Under the pieces are notes generated by a model, which saw nothing but the letters and a program-made list of their open reading frames with translations, made no database searches and was not told the origin of the DNA. From Desulfovibrio gilichinskyi (GTDB lineage Bacteria > Desulfobacterota > Desulfovibrionia > Desulfovibrionales > Desulfovibrionaceae): DNA of 64,000 nt. A program made the position numbers and the translations under genes. Positions 17,832 to 27,250 of this stretch are shown piece after piece (position 1 is the first letter of the stretch; each line of letters opens with the position of its first letter). Location of the stretch: assembly GCF_900177375.1 (NCBI RefSeq), contig NZ_FWZU01000005.1:62001-126000 (forward strand), written 5' to 3'.

Positions 17832-19871
17832 ATGCGATCATTATCAGCAAAATTCCTTGTTCCTACTTTGGTATTAATACTGGTGTGCATGACTGCAATG
17901 GCCTCACTTATCTATAACAAAGCCTATACATTCTCACTTGAATCAGCGGACAGTATCAATGAATCAAAGCTCTCCAGTACTGTATCACTGATAGATATGT
18001 GGATAGGGGGACTGGAAAATGAAATTGCATTGGCAGGCAGACTTGAAACTGTGGTCGACGCTGCGGCCAACGGTAAAGATAATAAAATTGCGAGTGATGC
18101 CGCTAGCGCAGTTCTAAAAAAGATTAACAATGATAGACCAATTCTTCCTCGAATCAATGTGCTTAATATCACTGGTGAGACCGTGGCCTCAACCAGTGCA
18201 GAATCTATAGGAGCACAATACGGCGACAGAAACTATTTTCAGAAAGCTGTATCAGGTGAGTTATTCCTTTCAAAACCGCTGATTAGTCGTGCCTCTGGAA
18301 CTCCTGTAGTAATCATTTCCAGCCCCATCAGGGATAAAGACAAGATTGTAGGTGTCATCGTAGGAATAATTGAAATAAGTGAGTTTGCTAATAAATTTAT
18401 TAACAATATCAAGGTTGCTAAAACAGGATATATATACATTCTGGACAGCAACGGACTCATCATTTCACACGTAAACCCGAAACTTATTGCTAAAGTTAAT
18501 GTTCAAAAAGAATACGACTGGGGTAAGTATATTGTCGAAAATAAAAACGGGAATATGCATTATGAATTCGATGGCCAAGCACGACTGACATATTTCACCC
18601 AGTCTCCGAAAACAGGATGGATTGCCTGCTCCACCGCTCCGGCGGAACAATTTTTAAGCAAAGCAAAAGAAATCGGAATGTTTATCACGCTGTCCACCGT
18701 GGTCATAGTTTTGATCATCGGAATCGGGGTCTTTTTAATTTTAAAACGAAACGTGACTAAGCCGGTAAAAACCATTGTTGATGCGGCTTCCGAGATAGCA
18801 GAAGGTAAACTTGATACTGAGCTTGAAGTAAACAGAAATGACGAAATAGGTATTTTGCAATCCAGCCTGCTCAAGATGGTTGAAAGACTCCGCCAGAAGA
18901 TAGCCGAGGCGGACGAAAAAACCAAACACGCGGAAGAAGAATCCCGTAGAGCCCAGATTGCCACAGATAAAGCGGAAGAAGCACAGAAGCAGGCGGAAAG
19001 CGCAAAGCAGGAAGGGATGAATCAGGCCGCGCAGGAACTTGATGTAATTGTTAATCAGGTCATTGCCTCCACAACCGACCTTAATGAAAAGATACATCGG
19101 GCACTAGAAGGTGCTGACACCCAGAAAGACCGCGCCACCGAATCAGCCACAGCAATGGAAGAAATGAACGCAACTGTTATGGAAGTAGCCACCAATGCCG
19201 CGCAAACAGCAACGATGGCTGATGCAGCGCAGCAGGAAGGGGTAAAAGGCGGCAAGGTTATCAATGAGGTCGTCCAGAGTATTAAACAGCTCAATAATGA
19301 AACGGATCTGCTTGAGGAAGAACTGAACAAACTCGGTTTAGAAGCGGATTCTATCAACAAAGTCATGGGCGTTATCAATGATATAGCTGATCAGACTAAT
19401 CTTCTGGCACTGAACGCCGCGATTGAAGCTGCACGCGCAGGTGAGGCAGGACGAGGATTTGCCGTAGTCGCGGACGAGGTTCGCAAACTTGCTGAAAAGA
19501 CCATGGCTGCGACTCAAGAAGTGGGTGGAGCAATTAAGACAATTCAGACAGGGACTGCAAGGTCTATCGGAAGAATGAAAGATACCTCCAAGGTTGTTGA
19601 CGGCAGCACGGAGCTTGTTGATCAGGCCGGACAGAATATTAAAACAATTCTCCAGATGATAGCTGAAACCTCAGACAGGGTAAGAGCTATTGCGGCTGCG
19701 TCAGAGCAGCAGTCTGCCGCTTCCGAAGAAATTACCAGCGGTATGAGTGAAGTTAACGCTATTGCGAACGAAACCGCAAAGCTGATGGAAGAGTCTTCAC
19801 AGTCCATGAAAGATCTTTCCGAAATGACCGGCAGATTGGAAAAACTGATGGAAGATCTTAAAAGCAGCTAA
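17832..19871 (+). CDS. Methyl-accepting chemotaxis protein with dCache sensor
   Basis: A 679-residue transmembrane chemoreceptor. TM1 (about 8-28) and TM2 (about 282-304, [18 protein letters not shown]) frame a periplasmic double-Cache domain (about 35-280, with [15 protein letters not shown] and [17 protein letters not shown]). HAMP follows (about 305-358), then a long Ala/Glu-rich coiled coil and the signalling tip [28 protein letters not shown]. Cache domains commonly bind amino acids or organic acids; the ligand here is unknown. There is no C-terminal CheR-docking pentapeptide (it ends MEDLKSS). AGGAGAT 8 bases before the ATG supports the start. No chemotaxis genes lie nearby, so it is an orphan receptor. 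Confidence 0.95.
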   Translation: MRSLSAKFLVPTLVLILVCMTAMASLIYNKAYTFSLESADSINESKLSSTVSLIDMWIGGLENEIALAGRLETVVDAAANGKDNKIASDAASAVLKKINNDRPILPRINVLNITGETVASTSAESIGAQYGDRNYFQKAVSGELFLSKPLISRASGTPVVIISSPIRDKDKIVGVIVGIIEISEFANKFINNIKVAKTGYIYILDSNGLIISHVNPKLIAKVNVQKEYDWGKYIVENKNGNMHYEFDGQARLTYFTQSPKTGWIACSTAPAEQFLSKAKEIGMFITLSTVVIVLIIGIGVFLILKRNVTKPVKTIVDAASEIAEGKLDTELEVNRNDEIGILQSSLLKMVERLRQKIAEADEKTKHAEEESRRAQIATDKAEEAQKQAESAKQEGMNQAAQELDVIVNQVIASTTDLNEKIHRALEGADTQKDRATESATAMEEMNATVMEVATNAAQTATMADAAQQEGVKGGKVINEVVQSIKQLNNETDLLEEELNKLGLEADSINKVMGVINDIADQTNLLALNAAIEAARAGEAGRGFAVVADEVRKLAEKTMAATQEVGGAIKTIQTGTARSIGRMKDTSKVVDGSTELVDQAGQNIKTILQMIAETSDRVRAIAAASEQQSAASEEITSGMSEVNAIANETAKLMEESSQSMKDLSEMTGRLEKLMEDLKSS

Positions 19872-19920
19872 AAAGCCGTGCCCTGTGTACGTCATACGCG
19901 GGGTTCTATTGAAAACACAA

Positions 19921-19958
19921 AAAACCGGAACAGAAGCACAAGAATCTGTTCCGGTTTT
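19921..19958. terminator. Bidirectional intrinsic terminator
   Basis: The 13-base arms AAAACCGGAACAG (19921-19933) and CTGTTCCGGTTTT (19946-19958) pair perfectly around a 12-base loop, with T-rich flanks. It separates the chemoreceptor from the converging coiled-coil gene. Confidence 0.9.
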
Positions 19959-19981
19959 ATTTTTCGACACAATAAAATGTA

Positions 19982-20539
19982 TTATTTTTGACTACTGCCT
20001 TTGAGAAGCTCTAAAATCTGGCTGGAAATTTGTTGCACTTCGCCCTGAGCCGCTACAACTTTCTGCTGAGCTGCCTCAACTTCAACTAATGCCGTTGATT
20101 TTTCATCATCAGTTGCTGCTTTGCTGGATTTATTTTGCGCAGAGGTGAGTTCTTCGCGGGCTTGTTCAACCTTTTCCTGCGCCTCAGTCAGCTTCTTTTT
20201 AAGTTCTTTAAGAGATTGTGAATCTGCGCTTTCAGATGGCTCGGCTCCTGCTCCTTTTCCAGTCTTTGCCGCACCTGCTTCCTTTTTTTCATCCGCATCG
20301 GTTGAGTCTGAATCGGTTTCGCTCTTGTCACCGCTTGCAGCTTTATCGGTTTTTTCGGACTGTGAGGCATTGTAAAGAGTGCGCGCTTCGTCGGATATTT
20401 CTACTTTTGTATCAGATTTATCAGATGTTCCGGCTGCGGATTTCTGTTCCGCCGCTTTTGTTTCATCAACATGAACATTGAATACACTGTCTGTTTTCTG
20501 ACCAAAGAAACCTGCGCCTGCATACATATCGATTTTCAT
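19982..20539 (-). CDS. Coiled-coil protein of unknown function, paralogue 1
   Basis: 185 residues with no signal peptide. Three parts are visible: a conserved N-terminal head (about 1-60) with VFNVHVDET and KVEISDEARTLYNAS; a low-complexity Ser/Asp/Lys/Ala linker (about 60-110); and a coiled-coil tail (about 110-180, LKKKLTEAQEKVEQAREEL). The 191-residue gene 338 bases upstream has the same head, linker and tail, so they are tandem paralogues. The 'ISDEAR' phrase recalls FlxA-like and flagellar-associated small proteins, a weak resemblance only. AAGGAAGA precedes the ATG. The shared hairpin at 19921-19958 ends it. Confidence 0.6.
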   Translation of the reverse strand: MKIDMYAGAGFFGQKTDSVFNVHVDETKAAEQKSAAGTSDKSDTKVEISDEARTLYNASQSEKTDKAASGDKSETDSDSTDADEKKEAGAAKTGKGAGAEPSESADSQSLKELKKKLTEAQEKVEQAREELTSAQNKSSKAATDDEKSTALVEVEAAQQKVVAAQGEVQQISSQILELLKGSSQK

Positions 20540-20877
20540 TTTTCTTCCTTATCTAAGCGAGGTGGATTAATTGGGCTTATGGGGAATAAGTTTAGTTTAT
20601 TATTCTGTTTATCGGTATGCGGCTTTGAAACTTTAGGATTTTTGTTAGGAAATATTAATTTTTATTAAGATATGAGGGGGGTAGTCGATTTTTGGGGAGT
20701 TGTTGGGCTGGTAGGTAATGGAAATGACCGCTGGAACTTAATTGCCGACGGACTTTTATCCTTATTAAAATAAGTAAAAGTTGTGCTTTCTTAGTTAAAT
20801 ATATGTGTTGCCAATTACTTCGCTTAATTTTTGAAATATAGTAAAAATTGATTGAGTTAAGTATGGCCCTTATATGA
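20540..20877. other. Gene-free spacer between the tandem paralogues
   Basis: 338 bases. No credible gene. CTTATT/AATAAG around 20760-20775 could form a weak AT-rich hairpin downstream of the second paralogue; it is too weak to call a terminator. A promoter for the first paralogue is expected here but not clearly seen. Confidence 0.45.
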
Positions 20878-21453
20878 TCAAATTTCGTTAATTTCACTCT
20901 TGATATCCAGGATTTGCTTGGAAATATCCTGTATTTTATCTTGCGCAGAAGAAACCTCTTGTTGAGCTGCTTCAACTTCAGTTGCTGTCGCTTCCTCTTC
21001 TTTTTCAGTCTTTGCACGAGCTGCTTCAGCTTGAGAGCGGATTAATTTTTCTTGAGCCTTTTCAAGCTTTACTTGGGCCGCATCAAGTTTTTCGTTAGCC
21101 GCAGTCAGCATTTTTTGAAGTTCTTTAATCTGTTGCTGTGTGTTTTCAGAATCCTCGGTCCCATCTTTTTCTTCAGTCTTTACTGATTCGTTTTTTTCCG
21201 TTTCGCCTGCATCGGTTTGAGCGGATGATTCAGTTTTGCTCTGGTCACTGTTTTCAGCTTTTCCGGTCTGTGAGGCATTGTAAAGAGCACGTCCTTTTTC
21301 GGAGATTTCTACCTGTGTATCAGATTTATCAAATAACACCGCCGTTGAGTGCTGCAGTGTAGTTTTTGTTTCATCAACATGAACATTGAATATGTTATTA
21401 GTTTTTGAGTCTGAAGATCCCGAACCAGAATCTATAAATAATTCAATTTTCAT
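20878..21453 (-). CDS. Coiled-coil protein of unknown function, paralogue 2
   Basis: 191 residues with the same plan as the neighbouring 185-residue protein: head with IFNVHVDETKT and QVEISEKGRALYNASQTGK, a Ser/Glu/Lys/Asp linker, then a coiled-coil tail (about 105-185, LQKMLTAANEKLDAAQVKLE) ending QDISKQILDIKSEI. The tails of both copies end with a similar QI-L segment. No signal peptide, membrane segment or known catalytic motif is seen. A strong ribosome site, AGAGGAGG, lies 5 bases before the ATG, suggesting good expression. Function unknown; head conservation with a variable linker suggests a structural or adaptor role. Confidence 0.6.
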   Translation of the reverse strand: MKIELFIDSGSGSSDSKTNNIFNVHVDETKTTLQHSTAVLFDKSDTQVEISEKGRALYNASQTGKAENSDQSKTESSAQTDAGETEKNESVKTEEKDGTEDSENTQQQIKELQKMLTAANEKLDAAQVKLEKAQEKLIRSQAEAARAKTEKEEEATATEVEAAQQEVSSAQDKIQDISKQILDIKSEINEI

Positions 21454-21631
21454 TATTCCTCCTCTTGAAACGATTAATTACATTAGGTTTATTCTTATTT
21501 ATGATTATGGATTATTTTATTTATTTGTGTACAGTTTTTAAACTTTAGTTTTGTGTAGAGATTCATTAATTCATAAAAAGTATTATTTGGGGAGTACTCG
21601 TTTTTTGAAAAGAAAAGATTTTTAAACACAA

Positions 21632-21665
21632 AAAAGCCGCCGGAACTAACGTCCCAGCGGCTTTT
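21632..21665 (-). terminator. Intrinsic terminator of tkt
   Basis: Arms AAAAGCCGC (21632-21640) and GCGGCTTTT (21657-21665). On the minus strand a T-rich stretch follows the hairpin. It lies 23 bases beyond the tkt stop. Confidence 0.8.
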
Positions 21666-21688
21666 CAAATGCTATTTATAAATCAGTA

Positions 21689-23671
21689 TTAGAACTGCGC
21701 TTTCATAATTTTAGCGAGATTGTCAGCGGTGAAGCCGTACTTTTCAGCGAGCTGTCCGGCAGGTGCGGATGCTCCGAAGTGGCTGATTCCGAGCACTGCT
21801 CCGTCGAGGCCCACGTATTTGTACCATGTTTCCGGGCGACCGGCTTCTGCGGCAACACGGGTTCTGACAGTTGGATCGAGAACGGAATCTTTGTACGCCT
21901 GATCCTGTTCTTCGAACAGTTCCATGGAAGGCATACTTACTACGCGGATTTTCTTATCTTTAATCATAGCCGCGGCTTCAATTGCTAAGGATACTTCAGA
22001 TCCTGCTGCAATAGCGATCATGTCCGGTTTGCCTTCGCAATCTTTTACGATGTAACCGCCGCGTTTAACGCCTTCTTCAACCTGCGGGAATTCCTCTTTA
22101 CTCATTACAGGCAGTCCCTGACGGGTCAGCATGAGGCTGGATGGACGATCGGTCTGATTCAGTGCCATTTCTACGCATGCGGCTGTTTCTCTTGCGTCGG
22201 CTGGTCTCAGTACCAAATGGTTCGGAATGAGTCTCAGAGAGGCTACATGTTCGATTGGCTGATGGGTCGGGCCGTCTTCACCTACATAGAATGAATCATG
22301 TGTGTAGATGTAGATAACAGGCAGTTTCTGGAGAGCGGACATTCTCATACCGTTTCTGCAATAGTCAGAGAAGGTAAGGAAGGTTGCACCGAAAGGAATT
22401 ACGCCGCCGTGCAGAGCTATACCGTTAAGAATAACGGACATCGGGAATTCACGGACACCGAAAGCAAGGTTTCTTGAAGTGTAACCGTCGGTAGCGAAAT
22501 CGCCTACTTTCTTGCGGAAGTTAGCAGTCTGGTTGGACGGATCAAGGTCGGCGGAACCGCCGAGCAATGTCGGGAGCTGGTCGGTGATAGCATCAAGGCA
22601 TGCGCCCCATGCTTTTCTTGTCGCTACGGACTGACCTGCTTCAAATACAGGAAGATTCAGTTTGAGATCACTGCGTGATTTGTTGGATTCAGCCCAGAAA
22701 TCAGCGATTTCTTTGTTTCCGGCTAGGACGGAATCAAGCTTGACCTGCCAGTCAGCAGCAAGTTTTTTAAGATCAGGGAAGCGGGAGCGGAAGTGCGTCA
22801 CAACATCTTCAGGAACATAGAAAAGTTCGTCTTCAGGAAGACCGAAACCTTTTTTGGTAGCGGCAATTTCTTCATTGGAAAGCGGGCTGCCGTGTGTGCT
22901 GTGGCATCCTTCAAGAGTTGCAGCTCCGGCTGCCATCTTGGTTTTACCTATGATGAGTGTCGGCTTGCCTGTTTCAGCCTGTCCGGCTTTTATTGCATTG
23001 CGGATAGCTTCGTGGTCGTGTCCGTCAATTTCCAGAACCTGCCAGCACATGCCTTCGAAAACTTTTCTGAAATCTGTGCAGTTACAGCGACAGGTAGGTC
23101 CTGCTAGCTGAATATCGTTGCTGTCATAGAAAACTATGAGCTTGCCGAGCTTCCAGAGTCCTGCAAGGGATGCTGCGCCAAGTGATACAGGTTCCTGAAA
23201 ATCACCGTCGGAAGAAAGAACATATGAATAATGATCAACAACATCGTCGTTGGTCTTGGCGTTCAGAAATGCTTCTGCTGTTGCCATACCTACGCCGACG
23301 CAGAATCCCTGTCCCAGAGGTCCGCTTGTTGCTTCAACACCGGGGGTGACATCATGTTCAGGATGACCGGGGGTGATGGAACCGAGCTGACGGAACTGCT
23401 TGAGGTCTTCAATTGTGATCAGACCTGCAAGATGCAGAATGCTGTAAAGCAGTGGGGATTCATGACCTGCGGCCAGTACGAAGCGGTCTCTGTTGAGCCA
23501 GTTTGTATTGGTTGGGTCATAGCGTAAAAAATCTTTATAGAGGACATAAGCAAAGTCCGCAGAAGACATGGATCCGCCGGGATGGCCTGAATTAGCCTTG
23601 CGGATGGAATCCATGATCAATCCCTTGATGACGTTTGCTGCTTTCTGGTCCATCTGACTGTTGTTACTCAT
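21689..23671 (-). CDS. tkt: Transketolase
   Basis: A thiamine-diphosphate enzyme moving two-carbon units between sugar phosphates in the non-oxidative pentose phosphate pathway. The 660 residues match the family length. Seen are the N-terminal SGHPGGSMS, the ThDP-binding GDGDFQEP-like segment (SSDGDFQEPVS), HSTHGSPL with a catalytic histidine, and the C-terminal pyrimidine-domain phrases DSFYVGEDGPTHQPIEH and RPADARET. The gene follows rpiB on the same strand, but an intrinsic hairpin lies between, so tkt probably has its own promoter as well. Confidence 0.97.
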   Translation of the reverse strand: MSNNSQMDQKAANVIKGLIMDSIRKANSGHPGGSMSSADFAYVLYKDFLRYDPTNTNWLNRDRFVLAAGHESPLLYSILHLAGLITIEDLKQFRQLGSITPGHPEHDVTPGVEATSGPLGQGFCVGVGMATAEAFLNAKTNDDVVDHYSYVLSSDGDFQEPVSLGAASLAGLWKLGKLIVFYDSNDIQLAGPTCRCNCTDFRKVFEGMCWQVLEIDGHDHEAIRNAIKAGQAETGKPTLIIGKTKMAAGAATLEGCHSTHGSPLSNEEIAATKKGFGLPEDELFYVPEDVVTHFRSRFPDLKKLAADWQVKLDSVLAGNKEIADFWAESNKSRSDLKLNLPVFEAGQSVATRKAWGACLDAITDQLPTLLGGSADLDPSNQTANFRKKVGDFATDGYTSRNLAFGVREFPMSVILNGIALHGGVIPFGATFLTFSDYCRNGMRMSALQKLPVIYIYTHDSFYVGEDGPTHQPIEHVASLRLIPNHLVLRPADARETAACVEMALNQTDRPSSLMLTRQGLPVMSKEEFPQVEEGVKRGGYIVKDCEGKPDMIAIAAGSEVSLAIEAAAMIKDKKIRVVSMPSMELFEEQDQAYKDSVLDPTVRTRVAAEAGRPETWYKYVGLDGAVLGISHFGASAPAGQLAEKYGFTADNLAKIMKAQF

Positions 23672-23716
23672 TTTGAGTTTTCCTCATTAAATCTTGGGTA
23701 TTTTATATAATAAAAA

Positions 23717-23745
23717 AATCCCGTCGGCCTTGAGCTTTCGGGATT
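23717..23745 (-). terminator. Intrinsic terminator of rpiB
   Basis: AATCCCG (23717-23723) pairs with CGGGATT (23739-23745); on the minus strand a run of seven T follows. It lies 5 bases after the rpiB stop. Confidence 0.8.
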
Positions 23746-23750
23746 ATATC

Positions 23751-24182
23751 CTATAATTGGTCGAACATATTGATTCTGCGCATGTGACGTTCACCTTCAA
23801 ATTCGGTGGTCATGTATGCACGGATAATCTCTTCAGCAAGGCCTTGTCCGATGACTCTTTCACCCAGACACAAAATGTTTGCATTGTTGTGTGCACGGGC
23901 CATCTTCGCCATGTATTCATTTGTACACATCGCGGCGCGGATGCCTTTGTGTTTGTTTGCAGCCATGGACATGCCGAGGCCGGTTCCGCAGATTAGAATT
24001 CCGCGGATTTCATCGGTTACCTTTGAAGCTACTTTTTCAGCATAGACAGGATAGTCGCAGCTGACGGCGGATTCTGGGCCGGCGTCTTCAACCTCGTACC
24101 CCATTTCTGTAAGTACTTTCTTGGCGAATTCCTTGAGAGCGAACCCCCCGTGGTCTGATCCGATTACTACTTTAGCGGCCAT
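23751..24182 (-). CDS. rpiB: Ribose-5-phosphate isomerase B
   Basis: Interconverts ribose-5-phosphate and ribulose-5-phosphate. The 143-residue RpiB/LacAB fold shows GSDHGGFALKE at the N-terminus, the catalytic Cys65 in ICGTGLGMSMAANK, and ARAHNNANILCLGERV. The frame also opens at an ATG 6 bases earlier (24188), but AGGAG abuts that codon directly, whereas it sits about 6 bases before the ATG at 24182, so the shorter form MAAKVVIG is chosen. It pairs functionally with the downstream transketolase gene. Confidence 0.95.
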   Translation of the reverse strand: MAAKVVIGSDHGGFALKEFAKKVLTEMGYEVEDAGPESAVSCDYPVYAEKVASKVTDEIRGILICGTGLGMSMAANKHKGIRAAMCTNEYMAKMARAHNNANILCLGERVIGQGLAEEIIRAYMTTEFEGERHMRRINMFDQL

Positions 24183-24343
24183 CTCCATCTCCTGATTTCT
24201 GTTGATTAACAGTCATTCTAAAAAATACACCTTTTAAAACGCAATAAAAATCTCACGCGCCAGTAAGCAGTTAACTATCTGTCGATCTAGAGATTCTAAA
24301 GTGTTCGGAATCAGGGTTTATGAACAACCTGTGTGTTTTTTAA

Positions 24344-24667
24344 TTACAAACCCATCTTACGTTCGTTGTCGCGACGTTTGACATCGCGCTTAGCAGCCTG
24401 CTCTTTTTTAAGCTTGCCGATTTCTTCTTTGAAAAAATCAATCTGCTTGCTGCAAAGTTCAATATCACCTTCTGCGTCATCACAAGTAAGCTTTCCGAGA
24501 AGGGCGTATTCTCTTTCGAGACGTTTTTCAAGCTGGCGAACTTCAAAATTTCCGAGTAATCTGGTAAAGATTCCCCTCAATTCCTGTGCCCAAACGGTCA
24601 GCCCTTTCTTAAAATTATCAATAACTCCTGTACTTTTGTCGGTGCAGGTGCTGTTTTGTCCGCTCAT
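24344..24667 (-). CDS. Small charged protein of unknown function
   Basis: 107 residues with no signal peptide or membrane segment. The middle (WAQELRGIFTRLLGNFEVRQLEKRL) and the C-terminal half are predicted to be helical and coiled (IDFFKEEIGKLKKEQAAKR), very rich in Lys, Arg and Glu. Two cysteines (CDDAEGDIELC) and one near the N-terminus are not in a metal-binding pattern I recognise. GGAGAG precedes the ATG at good spacing. Its start lies 31 bases downstream of the lipoprotein gene's stop on the same strand, so it may be the last gene of the rpoH operon. Confidence 0.6.
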   Translation of the reverse strand: MSGQNSTCTDKSTGVIDNFKKGLTVWAQELRGIFTRLLGNFEVRQLEKRLEREYALLGKLTCDDAEGDIELCSKQIDFFKEEIGKLKKEQAAKRDVKRRDNERKMGL

Positions 24668-24698
24668 TTTATTCTCTCCATAACAAAACTAAATTTTT

Positions 24699-25499
24699 TT
24701 AAGAAATATTACTATTCTCGTTTCGATCGAGTTTTATGATCTCAGTTCCGTCAGGAATAGCCATTTCAAGAGATTTCTCATCCCATTTACGGCTGGTAAA
24801 AAATCTTGATTTTATCCGCAGTACGGCTTTTGCTCCGGTCGCTGTATAAACGGTAATTTTTTCAGGTAAATTTTTACCTGAATTATCAAGCTCGTATGAG
24901 TCCATTTTCATTTCCCAAGAAAGTTCACCGCGTCCCGTTATTTCAAGCGGAATTCCCTGCTGAGTGAGCGTGATTGAGCTGACTGGGCCGTGATCGAAAG
25001 TATACAGCAGTCCTTTGTTGTTTTTATCAACGGCAACGGCGTCGAATGAGCTTGGAATGAAGCTTGGATAACAACCTGCAATAAGTCCTGCAAGGTCTTT
25101 TAAAGCGAAAGGAAACGGCAGACCCAGCAGTCTTACCGCGCGCTCCGGTGATGAATGTGTATAGGCCGTTTTATCTTCCGGATAAAAAGCGGTCAGCCCG
25201 TTTTCATCTTCGCGGATGTGCGCGAGGTATGTTCCGATTCCGGCCCGCACATCAAGGCGCAACGGGGATTCCAGATCTCCCCATAAGCTCATTATCGTTC
25301 TGTGCCCCTGTCCTTTGTCTGTATAGTAAAGGCTGGCTGTAAATTTCACTCCAGTGGCATTGCACATGCCGTATTCATTTCTGAATTTTGAGTAAATTTT
25401 ATCCGAATTATGAATTTGAATATTTCTGGCACTGCACCCTGCAACCAGTGTTGCCAGGGTCAGAACAAGGAGTGCAGTCCGCCATAATCTGGAGATCAT
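24699..25499 (-). CDS. LolB-like outer-membrane lipoprotein
   Basis: 266 residues. A lipoprotein signal peptide ends at LVAGC (Cys22). The rest looks like a single beta-rich domain with hydrophobic strands (TIMSLWGDLESPLRLDV, YLAHIREDENGLTAFYPED), a pattern seen in LolB/LppX-like lipoprotein carriers and related families. It overlaps the TPR lipoprotein gene by 4 bases (ATGA), implying translational coupling, and both belong to the rpoH-led run. A role in outer-membrane lipoprotein handling is inferred, not shown. Confidence 0.65.
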   Translation of the reverse strand: MISRLWRTALLVLTLATLVAGCSARNIQIHNSDKIYSKFRNEYGMCNATGVKFTASLYYTDKGQGHRTIMSLWGDLESPLRLDVRAGIGTYLAHIREDENGLTAFYPEDKTAYTHSSPERAVRLLGLPFPFALKDLAGLIAGCYPSFIPSSFDAVAVDKNNKGLLYTFDHGPVSSITLTQQGIPLEITGRGELSWEMKMDSYELDNSGKNLPEKITVYTATGAKAVLRIKSRFFTSRKWDEKSLEMAIPDGTEIIKLDRNENSNIS

Positions 25500-27250
25500 A
25501 ACGAATCCAGTTTCCTGCGCAGTTCTTTGTCTCCAGGATTAAGCTTAAGAGCTTTTGTATAGGCTTTTTTCGCTTCTATCTTGTTTTTCTTGGCGACAGC
25601 TATATCACCGTAGTGTTCCCACAGTTCGGGCTGCTTCGGTTCAAGGGAAAGAGCGCGTCCTATGTTTTCCCATGCTTCATCAAGCTTGCCTTGGCGGTAA
25701 AGAACCCACGCCATGGAATCAAGAATAAATCCGTTATCCGGTTTAAGTTTATTAGCTCTCGATATTAAAACCATCGCGCGGTCAAGCTGCTTGTTTTTGT
25801 CGGCAAGAATGTATCCTACAAAGTTAAGAGCGTCTGCATGGTCCGGTTCCATGGAGATAATTTTTTCCATGTACTTCAGCGTCTGATCAGTATTGCCTTT
25901 TTTTTCTTCCATCATGCCCAGCTGAAAAAGAATCTGGGTTGAATCAGGAATATTTTTATATCCCCGTAGCAGAGTTTCTTCTGCTTCTTCTGGCTGTTTC
26001 TGTTCCACATGCAGAGCCGCTTCCATCAAAAAGAAGTTCGGGTCATCGGGGAATTCTTTTTGCCCTTCACGAAGAACCGCTAAGGCGTCCTGAGTGTTAT
26101 TAAGCTCAATAAGCAGGTGCGCTTTAAATTGAAGGCTGCGGTCATAATGGTCGCTGCCTTTTTTTATTTTATCAAGGAAATCAAGAGCCTTTGCTGGGTC
26201 TTCTTCCCCTTCGTATGCAATTGAAGCTTTGAAAAAGTAATAAGCGTCCGGAACATCTTTTTCTTTAACAAAAATATCTAAGACAGTTGAAGCCTGCCCG
26301 TAAAATTTGTTGTTCAAAAAAATCTGAGCCGCTTCAAGCAGGAAAGAAGTGTTCCGCGGTCCGTCAAGAACAAGCGAGAGTCCGCGATCCGGATTGTTCA
26401 GCTTGAGGCACAGTTCAATCAGGCGCAACCTGATATGATTTGAGACCTCGGGGAATTCGAGCATCTTTGTGTAAATTTTTTCAGCTGAGTCATAGTCTTT
26501 TTCAAGCTCATATAAATAGGCCAGCTCGCCCCATGCTTCTATGTAGTCAGGTTTTATTTTAACAGTTTTCTGAAGAGCTCTTATAGCCTGTTTGGTCAGC
26601 CCTAGTCCTGCACTAGCTTTTGCGTAATAGTACAGAATTTCAGATGTTCTTTGTCCAGCCGGAATGACTTTCAGAATATCTAAAGCCTGTGCAAACTTTT
26701 TCTGCTCCAGCATAATGCGTGCAAGCTGGGTTTTGACAATAAGATCCTTGGGATGCCTGCGGATATAATCCTGAAGAACCCCCTCGGCATCTGCAGTCCT
26801 GTTATCAACAAGATAGGTGCTGGACAGACTCATGGTCAGATCAGGATTTTCAGGGAATTTTTGAAGACCTTCTTTTAAAGCTTCCCGTGCGTCGTCAACT
26901 TGCTGGGCGGCCCAGAAAAGAGAGGCTTTTTCAGCATAAAGCTGAGCACTCGGCTCAACTTTCAGGATACGGTCTAAGACAACAAGAGCTTTTTGCTGCA
27001 GGTCTGTAGCCTTCTCCGACTCTTCTTTGGTTTTAACACCGCTGCGCATTATCTGCCCGAATCTGGATAGATAATCCTGATAAACAAGGTAGTCGTATGT
27101 AAGTTGGCTTTCCGGGCTTAGTTGGGGATTTGCAACTGAAGCGTTAATTCCGTTTTTGGCAGCACATCCGCTTAAAGCAAAAACAAAAAGGATTGCTAAG
27201 GCTGCGGCAGAATATGTTTTTTTGCGAAGAGTTGGTGCTGAATTAATCAT
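25496..27250 (-). CDS. TPR-repeat lipoprotein
   Basis: 584 residues. A lipoprotein signal peptide ends at ALSGC. The remainder is tetratricopeptide repeats from about residue 95 to the end, with phrases such as AWGELAYLYELEKDYDSAEKIY, ADALNFVGYILADKN and ELWEHYGDIAVAKKNKIEAKKAY. These helical repeats usually scaffold other proteins; this one would face the periplasm from a lipid anchor. It overlaps the HD-hydrolase gene upstream and the LolB-like gene downstream by 4 bases each, so the three are likely made together, possibly as parts of one outer-membrane assembly function. Confidence 0.88.
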   Translation of the reverse strand: MINSAPTLRKKTYSAAALAILFVFALSGCAAKNGINASVANPQLSPESQLTYDYLVYQDYLSRFGQIMRSGVKTKEESEKATDLQQKALVVLDRILKVEPSAQLYAEKASLFWAAQQVDDAREALKEGLQKFPENPDLTMSLSSTYLVDNRTADAEGVLQDYIRRHPKDLIVKTQLARIMLEQKKFAQALDILKVIPAGQRTSEILYYYAKASAGLGLTKQAIRALQKTVKIKPDYIEAWGELAYLYELEKDYDSAEKIYTKMLEFPEVSNHIRLRLIELCLKLNNPDRGLSLVLDGPRNTSFLLEAAQIFLNNKFYGQASTVLDIFVKEKDVPDAYYFFKASIAYEGEEDPAKALDFLDKIKKGSDHYDRSLQFKAHLLIELNNTQDALAVLREGQKEFPDDPNFFLMEAALHVEQKQPEEAEETLLRGYKNIPDSTQILFQLGMMEEKKGNTDQTLKYMEKIISMEPDHADALNFVGYILADKNKQLDRAMVLISRANKLKPDNGFILDSMAWVLYRQGKLDEAWENIGRALSLEPKQPELWEHYGDIAVAKKNKIEAKKAYTKALKLNPGDKELRRKLDSL

